From contig NZ_JYOO01000012.1 of assembly GCF_000956595.1 (NCBI RefSeq), positions 1 through 64,000 on the forward strand: 64,000 nt of DNA. The letters run 5' to 3'. Source of the stretch: Priestia aryabhattai B8W22 (GTDB lineage: Bacteria; Bacillota; Bacilli; Bacillales; Bacillaceae_H). Below, piece by piece: positions 35,661 to 43,578 of this stretch. Made by a program: the position numbers and the translations under genes. Under the pieces are notes generated by a model, which was given only the letters and a program-made list of their open reading frames with translations, had not been told where the DNA came from and searched no databases. Position 1 is the first letter of the stretch; every line of letters begins with the position of its first letter.

Positions 35661-38048
35661 TTATGGTTTAAGTCTTTCACCGTTATTGTGAATAACTTCC
35701 AATTTAATATTCTTATATTTATCAGCAAATTCAGCTATTACTTTGCTACAACTATCACACGTATCTAGTTCTGTGAATAACTTAATTTCACCAGTAGCAT
35801 TTACATCATTACCCAGTTTTAAAGCAATTTCATTCAAAATCTTATACTCTGTGTCAGAATCTCGCATATAAGGTTTTCCATCCTTACCAGGTGCTAGAGA
35901 TGCCTCAAAAATTGGCTCATTTGGTTTTAATGAAATTTCAGGAACTTTTTCTTCTAAATTCCCTTTAAATTCATCTATTTTACTTGAAGCATAAAACTCC
36001 TTTTTGTTTAAACTATTAACATCCACCTCTGCAAGGGCAAAATTACCAGCTTTTTTATATTTACTTGATAAATTCCCTCTTAGCTCTTTCACTCTATCAA
36101 TTATATGTGCTTCCGCAACTGAATCTATTTGTCTGGTTGGATACACTTTTCCCGTACCCTTAGCAACAGCTTCCTGATCATAAACCCCTTCAACATTCGC
36201 TTTACTATCAGGATTTTCCACTTTCTCCAACGCTTTCGACTGACCTTTTGAAACATTCTCCATCTTATACGTCGTTAACCCATGTAACTCTTCACCCAAG
36301 GTCTGTCGAGGTAACGTCTCTCCTATCCCTACCAGTTGAGGTTGAGGACGTAAAGTCGGCATCTCCGCATCTAGTAAAGGTTTGATCTGCTTTTGAAACG
36401 GTTCATACACCTTCTTCGACCAATTGCTTGCTGCTTTTGGGCTGACGACATTTCGCATATCGCTTAATGTTTTGGTCGCTTTATGGGCAGGTACACGCGG
36501 AACGTTTGTTATTTTTGGAACGGATTTTACCGCTCCTGCGGGTTTCGCTCCTCCAATGACGCTCGCAAACAGAAACATGCTGTTTTCCCAGTGCTCTTTT
36601 GAAAGAGGTTTGTCCGGATTAAGTGCCTGCTGCCCTACATCTAAGAGTCCCATCGTTGCGTGATTGACAAAGTCATACGGTGAATCAAACGATTTTTCCC
36701 CTCGTTCATTCAACTCCTCTTTGAAGGAAACAGCTCCATCAAATCCGCCCATCGTTATATAGTTTCCAAAGTCATACAAGGAGTTGTACCGTTTATCTGC
36801 TCTCTCCCCCATACCGGCCCAAACGTCTTGTGCTACGCCTTTAGTACCCGTAACTGTGCCTTTTGCTAAGGTGACAGCACCTTCTCCTACGTCCTTGACT
36901 ACAGCTTTTATACCGGTTTCTTCTTTTTTAGCCGCAGGGTTCTCGCAGATTTCTGTAAAGTCAAAGGATTCAGCAGTTTTTTCAGGTGTCACATCTCTAA
37001 CCTGACCCTGACTCATCACCGACTGCATAAGCATTCCCTCAACGCCCGTAGCGTTTTGAAGAATCTGTTGAGACGCTAGCATGCCCACAGTTGAAGAATC
37101 GTTGAGCGCCTGCAGGTATGGACTTTTTTCAAGTTCCACTGCTTTCTCTGCAGGTGACAGTTCCGCTAGTTTTTTCATGTTAGCAGGTGCTGTATCCTGC
37201 TGAATTTGCGTTAGCACTTCTCTTATGTAAGGCGAGTTTTTTTCAAGCTTGTGAATTTCTTTTAACTGTTCAGCAGGCGTCATCGCCTGAAGCTGAATCA
37301 GTTTTTCAAGGCCTACTTCCTTTATCACTTTCTCTTGTTTTTCTTTTCTTGTCAAGGTTGTTTGAATGCCTTTTTCAAGAACCGAGACGCCTCCTGAATG
37401 GGTCATCGCTTTTTTCGCCAACGCACTCAGCTCACTTACATTGCCCGGCTGAATGGAACCATTTTGAAACCCAGCTTTCACTTTAGAAAGCAGCGAGTTT
37501 AAAGACGTCAGCTGATCTTGAATGGCTGAAAGGCTTTGCGTTTGCTGTTCGTCAAAACGGACTAAATCGTTCATCGTTTTGTCCGCTTTGTGTTTTGCTT
37601 GTTCTACTTCTGTTAAAAAACCTTGATCGTTAAGCGCTGAAACAGAAGCAAGGTGACTGATTTTTTGAATCGCTGCATTCGCTTGATCGACAAGCGAAAC
37701 GGTTGTATTTCTTGTTTGATTTAAATGCGCAGGAATAGTGTCTTGCAGAAAGGGCTGCGTGATGTAGCCTTCTTCGCTCGGTTCGAATGAGCGCAGGGCA
37801 TGTATGATTTGAGTTAGTCGAGCTTCATAGGAAGTGAGTAATGAATGATACAGCGTTAAAAAAGAAGCATGTCCCGTTTCGTAAAAAGACCGAATCGCTT
37901 CTCCTCCTTTTCCTTTAAACGCATCATCTAAGCTTGAAAATGCCTGAACCTGTGAAATCAGGCTCTGAATTTGTTCTTTTTGACTTTTAATAGAGTCTAA
38001 GATAGCTTGAATATTTTCGTGAAAAGCATCGACATCAAGTGTTTTCAA
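35661..38048 (-). CDS. LXG polymorphic toxin with deaminase-like C-terminal tip
   Basis: About 795 residues. TTG at 38048 is the start, with AGGAGGT 9 bases upstream and the protein then reading (M)KTLDVDAFHENIQAIL; longer frames are rejected. Residues ~1-210 form the helical LXG domain used for export by the type VII (Esx) system. A long middle and a pre-toxin region follow (TLAKGTVTGTKG, LDVGQQALNPDKPLSKEHW). The junction MENVSKGQSKALEKVE comes next, then a ~130-residue tip with FYASSKIDEF, DTEYKILNEIA and LFTELDTCDSCSKVIAEF. The Glu in TEYKIL and the CDSC pair fit a zinc deaminase of the BURPS668_1122 type. Two WXG-like genes precede it. Confidence 0.9.
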   Translation of the reverse strand: MKTLDVDAFHENIQAILDSIKSQKEQIQSLISQVQAFSSLDDAFKGKGGEAIRSFYETGHASFLTLYHSLLTSYEARLTQIIHALRSFEPSEEGYITQPFLQDTIPAHLNQTRNTTVSLVDQANAAIQKISHLASVSALNDQGFLTEVEQAKHKADKTMNDLVRFDEQQTQSLSAIQDQLTSLNSLLSKVKAGFQNGSIQPGNVSELSALAKKAMTHSGGVSVLEKGIQTTLTRKEKQEKVIKEVGLEKLIQLQAMTPAEQLKEIHKLEKNSPYIREVLTQIQQDTAPANMKKLAELSPAEKAVELEKSPYLQALNDSSTVGMLASQQILQNATGVEGMLMQSVMSQGQVRDVTPEKTAESFDFTEICENPAAKKEETGIKAVVKDVGEGAVTLAKGTVTGTKGVAQDVWAGMGERADKRYNSLYDFGNYITMGGFDGAVSFKEELNERGEKSFDSPYDFVNHATMGLLDVGQQALNPDKPLSKEHWENSMFLFASVIGGAKPAGAVKSVPKITNVPRVPAHKATKTLSDMRNVVSPKAASNWSKKVYEPFQKQIKPLLDAEMPTLRPQPQLVGIGETLPRQTLGEELHGLTTYKMENVSKGQSKALEKVENPDSKANVEGVYDQEAVAKGTGKVYPTRQIDSVAEAHIIDRVKELRGNLSSKYKKAGNFALAEVDVNSLNKKEFYASSKIDEFKGNLEEKVPEISLKPNEPIFEASLAPGKDGKPYMRDSDTEYKILNEIALKLGNDVNATGEIKLFTELDTCDSCSKVIAEFADKYKNIKLEVIHNNGERLKP
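36214..36255 (-). repeat. Toxin-junction DNA repeat, copy 1
   Basis: Segment inside the full LXG gene encoding its VSKGQSKALEKVE junction; 40 of 42 bases equal the orphan-tip copy at 34723-34764. Confidence 0.85.
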
Positions 38049-38253
38049 TAATCTGTAACCTCCTAGCTGTATCGATGTAGAAAAACAACAAACGGTTAAC
38101 GAACAACCGCCCGTCATTTTTCTAAACCTAAGCGGATGCTCCTCTTTACAAGGCTTGCATCATCCTCTAAATAAAACCTTTTTATTTTATTTGAATGCTA
38201 AATTCATGGTGTTTGAAAGGTTGTTTTTGATAGCTTTATATAAAATATGAACA

Positions 38254-38526
38254 TTATTTAGCGGCGTTTGCAGCTTTTTCATCTGCTTCTTTTATGGACT
38301 GCACGGATTTTTTGGTGGCGTTCAAATCATCGAGGAGCGTTTGCTTGTAGTCCACAATTAACGTTTGCAGCTGCTGGTTCAGCTGGTTTAATTCATCGAG
38401 CACCGCTAGATCTTGTCCGCTTCCTACGTGAAACGGAAAAAGCGGCTGAAACTGCTGCGCAGCAGCGCTTAGATCACTAAGCGTTCTATTAATTTCACCA
38501 TCTATTACTTTAATTTCGTCTGCCAT
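38254..38526 (-). CDS. DUF5344-type small WXG-like partner (YwqI-like)
   Basis: A 90-residue all-helical protein starting MADEIKVIDGEINRTLSDL, ending with an Ala/Lys-rich tail. AAGGTG precedes it by 9 bases. It lies 6 bases behind the DUF5082-type gene and directly ahead of the LXG toxin, the order found in B. subtilis ywqH-ywqI-ywqJ. Such small helical partners are thought to bind the LXG domain and help its targeting to the type VII secretion machine. Confidence 0.82.
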   Translation of the reverse strand: MADEIKVIDGEINRTLSDLSAAAQQFQPLFPFHVGSGQDLAVLDELNQLNQQLQTLIVDYKQTLLDDLNATKKSVQSIKEADEKAANAAK

Positions 38527-38532
38527 ATTGCA

Positions 38533-38886
38533 TCACACCTTATCTTTTGCTTCGTCTTCTTGCATTTTAATGGCGCGTTCCATCCCTTGTATATCCGATT
38601 GAAGCGCCGTAATTTTTGCATCAATTGTCGTAAGGGCATCCGTCAGCTGACGGGTCAGCAAATCATCGTATTCATCTAACATAGCCGTACGAATGTCTTC
38701 AAACCCAACAGCAAGGCTGCCTGACCAAGTGGCGGAAGTGAGCTCTGGTTCTTTTACCTTTTCCTTTGCACGTTCAAGCTCTCCTTTGACTTCCGTTAAC
38801 GTGTTTTTACTAGCGGTAAGCTGCTGGATATCTTCATGTGTCTGCTTCACTTGGGTATACAGATGAGCAACAAACATCTCATTCAT
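38533..38886 (-). CDS. DUF5082-type small WXG-like partner (YwqH-like)
   Basis: A 117-residue helical protein (MNEMFVAHLYTQVKQTHEDI...). Its central ATWSGSLAVGF resembles the W-x-G turn of Esx-type proteins, and long coiled-coil-like helices stand on both sides. It is the first gene of the toxin operon, with AAAGGAAG ahead of the ATG. By analogy with YwqH it is an LXG partner or chaperone. Confidence 0.82.
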   Translation of the reverse strand: MNEMFVAHLYTQVKQTHEDIQQLTASKNTLTEVKGELERAKEKVKEPELTSATWSGSLAVGFEDIRTAMLDEYDDLLTRQLTDALTTIDAKITALQSDIQGMERAIKMQEDEAKDKV

Positions 38887-39222
38887 ATGATGACACTTCC
38901 TTTATATCTATCTCTTGATTCTTCTAACAGTAATTCCCTTTTATAGCATATCAAATAAAGAAAGAGAGCACATCGGCATGTTTTCTTATATTTTTTGGGA
39001 ATAATGTAGGTTTTTAGTTCAATACCCAATCTTCAGGATAAAATAACCAAAACTATCTTACCATTGACAATTTATCAAGATTTTTGGACTACTTCACTTG
39101 TTATTTCCATGCCACTAAAAGGCCTTTTTACACAATTTTTTTGTTAAAACGCATTCATTCTTTCTATTTCCAAATATTTAAACATGCGCTAGTATATACA
39201 TAATATAAAGAGGAGGTTGAGT
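38887..39222. other. Divergent promoter region
   Basis: AT-rich region between the toxin operon and the DUF2157 gene. Possible -10-like elements are present on both sides, but no convincing promoter pair was fixed. Confidence 0.4.
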
Positions 39223-41406
39223 ATGAGAGAAAAGCTCGTAAGACTCGGTTATTTACTGGGATTGGCTCTTGTTTTGTCCGGCATTTTATATTTTTTCGCA
39301 TCGAACTGGCAAGGCTTTGACCGCTACACTAAAATTGCGCTGAGTGTGGGGCTGATGCTGCTGTTTTACGGAAGTGCATTTTCGGTGCGAAAGCTGCTTC
39401 CTCAGCAGGCGTTTTTAAGTCACTGGACGCTTTTGGCCGGCGCTCTTTCATTTGGATTAAGCATCGCGCTTCTTTCTCAAATTTACAACACGCACGCTGA
39501 ATCGTACTGGCTGTTTTTAATTTGGCTTGTGCCAGTTATTTTGTTTAGCTTTTTTACAAAGTATCAGCCGTTTTATGTGTTATCGTTTGTTTTATTTCAA
39601 TTCACCATGGCTTTTTTTATTTCACCAACAGGCGCAGTCTCACAGCGAGGCGAACACGAGACGCTTTTACTTTACGCAGGAATGGCGTTTGTGAACTTAC
39701 TCATCTTTTGGATCATAAAAAAGAAACAACGCTCGTCTCCTGTGATCATGTATGCGGCGTTTTGTTTGTTTCACTACATTTTTTTAACTGTTTCCCTGCC
39801 GGATTTCACAGGCAGCTCTAGCTTACGGATTGGTCTTATTATTTTTTATTTGCTGTTTTTACTAAGCTCCTTTTTTTATTTTTCAAAAGTGGAGCCGCAA
39901 AGGTCATTTTTAGGGATTTCCATTGTGGCATTTGCTTTATTTGTTATTGAACAGTTTTTCTCTTTTATTTTTAAACACTACGCTGAATGGTCGCTGTTTT
40001 TAGCTTTAGGGTTCGTGATTTTGTTTATTGGTGCAAGCGTGTGGTTTGTCAAATGGCTCACTGCCAACACTTCAGCACAAAAAACCTCGCTCCGCGTGAT
40101 CAAACGTATAGCGGTGATTGGGATTACGGCCATTGCATCGGTAATCGGCAGCAGCTCTTTAGGAGGACTTGTCACACTTATTACAGGAACGTACCCAACA
40201 AACGGAATGCTTGTGATTGGCGTTTTGCTGATTGTGGCATGTTATTTAATTAAAGCAGATATTCCAACGGTAAAATATACGCTTTTAATGATGGGCGTAT
40301 TAATTAGCGGCGGCGCTTCTTTTTTTGTGAACGACATTCCGTTTTTTATCTACGTCATCGCACTTGTAGCGCTTTTAGTATTCACGAAGCATACGCCCGT
40401 TCGCCTGTTGCTTTTTGTGCTAGTGCAAGGGCTCCTGTTAATAAAGGTTCCGACTGCTTACTATGACACTATCAAAATAGATTATGTGCTGCTCGCTTTG
40501 TTTCTATTAAATGCCGCTGTGTACGCGATAAACGTACACCACGCGTTTAAAAAAGCAGCACTGCTTCTTGCTTTTATCTTTTTACTGTCGCTGACTGAAT
40601 TAAGCGAACCTTCTTTTTTAAATATTATTTACTGCACGGTGTTTTTTGTAATTTCGACCGTCTTTTTATTTGTGACGGTACGAAAAGAGCCAAAATATGA
40701 TTTTATTGTTGGCATGATTTTCTGGTTTGTTTTTTTAGCGATGAAATATTACGACTTTGTGTGGGATTTATTTAATAAATCACTTGTGCTCGTTATTTTA
40801 GGTCTGATCTTTCTTTTCTTAAGCAGGAAATGGGACCTGTCAACGCCTGATCAGCCCCAGCCGTCGTTTCTTGACCGCAGCCGAACCGCTGTATGGATCA
40901 TCATTCTTGTTCAGCTTATTATGCTGGGCGGCATTTTCACTAAAAACGAAGTGCTTCTTCAAAACGGAAAAGAAATTAAGCTCGCTTTACAGCCGATCGA
41001 TCCACGCTCGCTGCTGCAAGGCGATTACGTTGAGCTGAATTACGACATTGCGCACGTTACCTTACCTCATGTAAAAGACGGTGAAAAAGTGAAGCTCGTT
41101 CTTCGCCCTAACAAACAAGGTGTGTATGAATACACAAAAATCTACCAAGCGGATGATGACTGGAATAAGCCGTATACTTCTAAAAAGAAAGACGTTGTCA
41201 TTACGGGCAGCTATCACGACTGGGGAATTCAGTACGGCATTGAACATTACTTTATTCCAGAAGGAACCGGCAGCAAAGTGGAAAGCGAAGCTCGTTTTGC
41301 TACTGTACGCGTTGGAAAAAACGGAGATGCCATTGTTACAAAAGTAGGACAAAATAAAAAAACAGCCGCTTCAACATTGAAGCGGCTGTTTTTTTGTTTT
41401 AATTGA
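39223..41406 (+). CDS. DUF2157/DUF4401 membrane protein with GDYXXLXY domain
   Basis: A 727-residue protein starting at an ATG 7 bases behind AGGAGG. About 14 or more hydrophobic helices cover residues 10-560. The C-terminal extracytoplasmic domain contains QGDYVELNYDI, the GDYXXLXY motif. Domains DUF2157 (N-terminal), DUF4401 and GDYXXLXY are usually separate or fused genes of unknown function. Oddly, the last ~15 codons (TAASTLKRLFFCFN) are made by reading through the terminator hairpin, so the ancestral stop was probably just before it. Confidence 0.85.
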   Translation: MREKLVRLGYLLGLALVLSGILYFFASNWQGFDRYTKIALSVGLMLLFYGSAFSVRKLLPQQAFLSHWTLLAGALSFGLSIALLSQIYNTHAESYWLFLIWLVPVILFSFFTKYQPFYVLSFVLFQFTMAFFISPTGAVSQRGEHETLLLYAGMAFVNLLIFWIIKKKQRSSPVIMYAAFCLFHYIFLTVSLPDFTGSSSLRIGLIIFYLLFLLSSFFYFSKVEPQRSFLGISIVAFALFVIEQFFSFIFKHYAEWSLFLALGFVILFIGASVWFVKWLTANTSAQKTSLRVIKRIAVIGITAIASVIGSSSLGGLVTLITGTYPTNGMLVIGVLLIVACYLIKADIPTVKYTLLMMGVLISGGASFFVNDIPFFIYVIALVALLVFTKHTPVRLLLFVLVQGLLLIKVPTAYYDTIKIDYVLLALFLLNAAVYAINVHHAFKKAALLLAFIFLLSLTELSEPSFLNIIYCTVFFVISTVFLFVTVRKEPKYDFIVGMIFWFVFLAMKYYDFVWDLFNKSLVLVILGLIFLFLSRKWDLSTPDQPQPSFLDRSRTAVWIIILVQLIMLGGIFTKNEVLLQNGKEIKLALQPIDPRSLLQGDYVELNYDIAHVTLPHVKDGEKVKLVLRPNKQGVYEYTKIYQADDDWNKPYTSKKKDVVITGSYHDWGIQYGIEHYFIPEGTGSKVESEARFATVRVGKNGDAIVTKVGQNKKTAASTLKRLFFCFN
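41356..41397 (+). terminator. Terminator overlapping the 3' end of the DUF2157 gene
   Basis: Perfect AACAGCCGCTTCAA/TTGAAGCGGCTGTT stem with T7; it lies inside the present reading frame. Confidence 0.88.
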
Positions 41407-41578
41407 TAAATACGCCGGTGATCATCGTTAAAATAAGAAGCACAAAGAAAATAATGATTCCATAGCCAATCTATTTTATTCTTTTGGGCGTTCCTTTTAC
41501 ATTCATATCCGTTATTTTTCCTTCAATACGCTTTTGATGTTCAGTAACATCATTGTATTCATTGTTAGGCGAAGTGAT
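41399..41578 (-). pseudogene. Small single-pass membrane protein, start and frame damaged
   Basis: A 59-codon frame immediately downstream of the ABC-F gene. It has a hydrophilic head (NNEYNDVTEHQKRIEGKI) and then, after an in-frame TAG at 41471-41473, a membrane helix (IIIFFVLLILTMITGVF). A strong AAGGAAGGG site, overlapping the ABC-F stop, is followed by ATC instead of ATG. Two point changes thus disable what looks like a former small membrane gene. Confidence 0.55.
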
Positions 41579-41579
41579 A

Positions 41580-43208
41580 TTACCCTTCCTTTCTATTTAA
41601 TCGTTTTCTTTCTTCTAACAGCTCTTCATATCTTTTTTCAAGCAGCTGCTTTTCTTTTCCTTCTGGCGTGATAGAAAGCTCGCTAATCACTTTTGTTAAT
41701 TGTAATTGAAGCGCAAGTTTCTCCGCTTCATTTTGCTGCTGTGACGCTTTTTTGCTTTTACCCGTATCTTCAATCGCCGCGAGCTCCGCTTTAGACTGTT
41801 TTAACGTCAAAACATGCGTCGCAAGCTTTTTAACAAAATAGCGGTCGTGCGTCACAAATAAAATCGTCCCTGGATAAGCTTTTAACACTTCTTGAAGCGC
41901 TTCTTTTGTATGAAGATCAAGATAGTTGGTCGGTTCATCTAAAAGAAGAACATTATAATTTCCTAAAAAGACTTTTGCTAATGCCGTTTTGACTCGTTCT
42001 CCTCCGCTTAGCATCTCTACTTTTTTATACACGTCTTCACGTTTAAAAAGTAAGCGCGATAGCACCGTACGAATAAACTGCTCGGTGTACGGACTGTCTT
42101 CTTTAACGTTTTCTAAAATGCTTTTAGCGGGATTTAGATTTTCAAGGCGCTGATGGAAAAAGCCGAGTTTTACAGGCTTCGCAACCATGATTCCTTCTGT
42201 TCGCTGCTCAATCATATTCAGCAGCGTAGATTTTCCGGCGCCGTTTTTGCCGACAATCGCTACTTTCGCTCCTGGCTTCACACCGCCTTTTAGGTTTTGA
42301 AACAAGATATGATTACCAGCTGATGCTGAGACTTTGTCAAAGCTTAGTACCTGCTTGCTGTGCACTTGGTGAAACTGCGATAAATCAAAATGAATTTCTT
42401 CCATTTCTTTTGGCTTTTCTTTTTTCTCCAGCTTTTCAATTCTTGTTTCAATCGCTTTTGCGCTTCTGTCTAGCTTCGCTTTTTGTTTTCCGACCGCTCG
42501 CTTATGAAGTCTCGCTTCAGAGTTGCCCATGCGGCTCGGCGCTTTTTTAAGCGACTTTGATTTTTGGCTTTTTTCTTCAGACGCCAGTTCAAGCCGCTGC
42601 TTTTCTTTTACATACTGTTCATATTCAAACTGCTGTCTTTCAACTGCGTGTTTTTTTTGCGTCACATATTCTTGATAATTGCCTTCATAACAGTGAATTT
42701 TGCCGCCTTCTACTTCCCAAATAGATGTACAAAGGCGGTTTAATAATTCTCGGTCATGTGAAATCAGCAGCAGACTGCCTGTAAAAGACTTCATTTCTTC
42801 TTCAAATTTCTCTACGCCTTTTACATCTAAGTGGCTGGTTGGCTCATCGGCTGCAAGCAGTTCTGCGCCGGATGAAAGAGCAGCTGCAATTTTCTTTCTT
42901 GTTTCTTCTCCTCCGCTAAGAAAGTCCGCTTCAGTTGGCACACTCCACTGACTTTTCATCTCAGGAGAAACGGCAGATGTAGGTTGAACATCAATCTGCG
43001 GAATCAGTGCGGCACGGCCATATGTTTGCACAATCCCTTGATCTGGACTCATTTTTTTCATTAAAATATGAAGCAACGTCGATTTGCCTTCTCCGTTTTT
43101 TCCCACAATTCCAATTCGCTCTCCGCGATGTACTTGAAGTTTCTCTGCTTGAAACAGCAGGCGATCTCCATAGCTTTTTTCAATATTTATAGCTTCTAAC
43201 AATAACAT
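41580..43208 (-). CDS. ABC-F ATPase, ribosome-protection type (Vga/VmlR-like)
   Basis: A 542-residue protein with two ABC domains and no membrane segments. Walker A motifs are GKNGEGKST and GKNGAGKST. Signatures are LSGGEETRK and LSGGERVK. Walker B regions end in DEPTSHLD and DEPTNYLD. A long basic linker (about residues 185-275) is the antibiotic-resistance-domain position. A Lys/Glu-rich C-terminal extension is present. Such proteins dislodge lincosamides, streptogramins A, pleuromutilins or macrolides from ribosomes; which ones cannot be read here. The attenuator leader upstream supports drug-induced expression. Confidence 0.92.
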   Translation of the reverse strand: MLLLEAINIEKSYGDRLLFQAEKLQVHRGERIGIVGKNGEGKSTLLHILMKKMSPDQGIVQTYGRAALIPQIDVQPTSAVSPEMKSQWSVPTEADFLSGGEETRKKIAAALSSGAELLAADEPTSHLDVKGVEKFEEEMKSFTGSLLLISHDRELLNRLCTSIWEVEGGKIHCYEGNYQEYVTQKKHAVERQQFEYEQYVKEKQRLELASEEKSQKSKSLKKAPSRMGNSEARLHKRAVGKQKAKLDRSAKAIETRIEKLEKKEKPKEMEEIHFDLSQFHQVHSKQVLSFDKVSASAGNHILFQNLKGGVKPGAKVAIVGKNGAGKSTLLNMIEQRTEGIMVAKPVKLGFFHQRLENLNPAKSILENVKEDSPYTEQFIRTVLSRLLFKREDVYKKVEMLSGGERVKTALAKVFLGNYNVLLLDEPTNYLDLHTKEALQEVLKAYPGTILFVTHDRYFVKKLATHVLTLKQSKAELAAIEDTGKSKKASQQQNEAEKLALQLQLTKVISELSITPEGKEKQLLEKRYEELLEERKRLNRKEG

Positions 43209-43238
43209 AAAAAAACCTCCCTAGGATTTCTAGAGAGG
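43209..43238 (-). promoter_or_regulatory. Attenuator hairpin before the ABC-F gene
   Basis: Stem CCTCTCTAG/CTAGGGAGG (one G-U pair) followed by seven T running straight into the ATG. The ribosome binding site AGGGAGG is in the 3' arm, so the hairpin would both terminate transcription and hide the site. An upstream pair, TAATCCTAT/ATAGGATTA, could form competing structure. Confidence 0.78.
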
Positions 43239-43239
43239 A

Positions 43240-43260
43240 TTAGAGGTCATAATTAGGCAT
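43240..43260 (-). CDS. Candidate leader peptide of the ABC-F gene
   Basis: A 6-codon frame, MPNYDL then TAA, placed just ahead of the attenuator, with AAAAGGGTG 11 bases upstream. Stalling of a drug-bound ribosome here would prevent the hairpin. Known ABC-F leaders work in this way; this one is inferred. Confidence 0.5.
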   Translation of the reverse strand: MPNYDL

Positions 43261-43473
43261 ACGCAAATATGCACCCTTTTATAGAGTAAAAAAAGGGAGA
43301 AATCACTTCATATAAGACATATAGAAATGGCACCTAAAAATGTACAGACTAATCCTATCTAGACAAATGTTCATTTAAAATAAAGTTTTAAAAGAATGTC
43401 TAAAAAAATAGGATTACTTATCCATTGTCTACGGTACCTTTCCTTTCTTAGTATAAAATGACTTGCTTCTTAC

Positions 43474-43502
43474 AGTGTATGACGAACATTTTTAAATGTC
43501 AA
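43474..43502 (-). promoter_or_regulatory. Promoter of the ABC-F leader transcript
   Basis: TTGACA (43497-43502), 17 bases, TACACT (43474-43479). It gives a leader of about 260 bases. Confidence 0.7.
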
Positions 43503-43540
43503 TATCCATTTGGATGATATTCCCTTCTTTTCCTACGTAC

Positions 43541-43577
43541 AAAAGATCCTCAGCTGATCTCAGCCGAGGATTCTTTT
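43541..43577 (-). terminator. Terminator of the mel operon
   Basis: TCCTCaGCTGA/TCAGCcGAGGA stem bounded by A and T tracts, directly after melA. Confidence 0.8.
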
Positions 43578-43578
43578 A

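Noticed and set aside
36424-37486. Plus-strand frames opposite the LXG toxin
   Set aside because: Shadow frames created by the composition of the toxin gene; no start signals or recognisable products.
26425-38900. Prophage or integrative element as carrier of the toxin island
   Set aside because: No integrase, phage structural gene, tRNA or flanking direct repeat was found at either edge.
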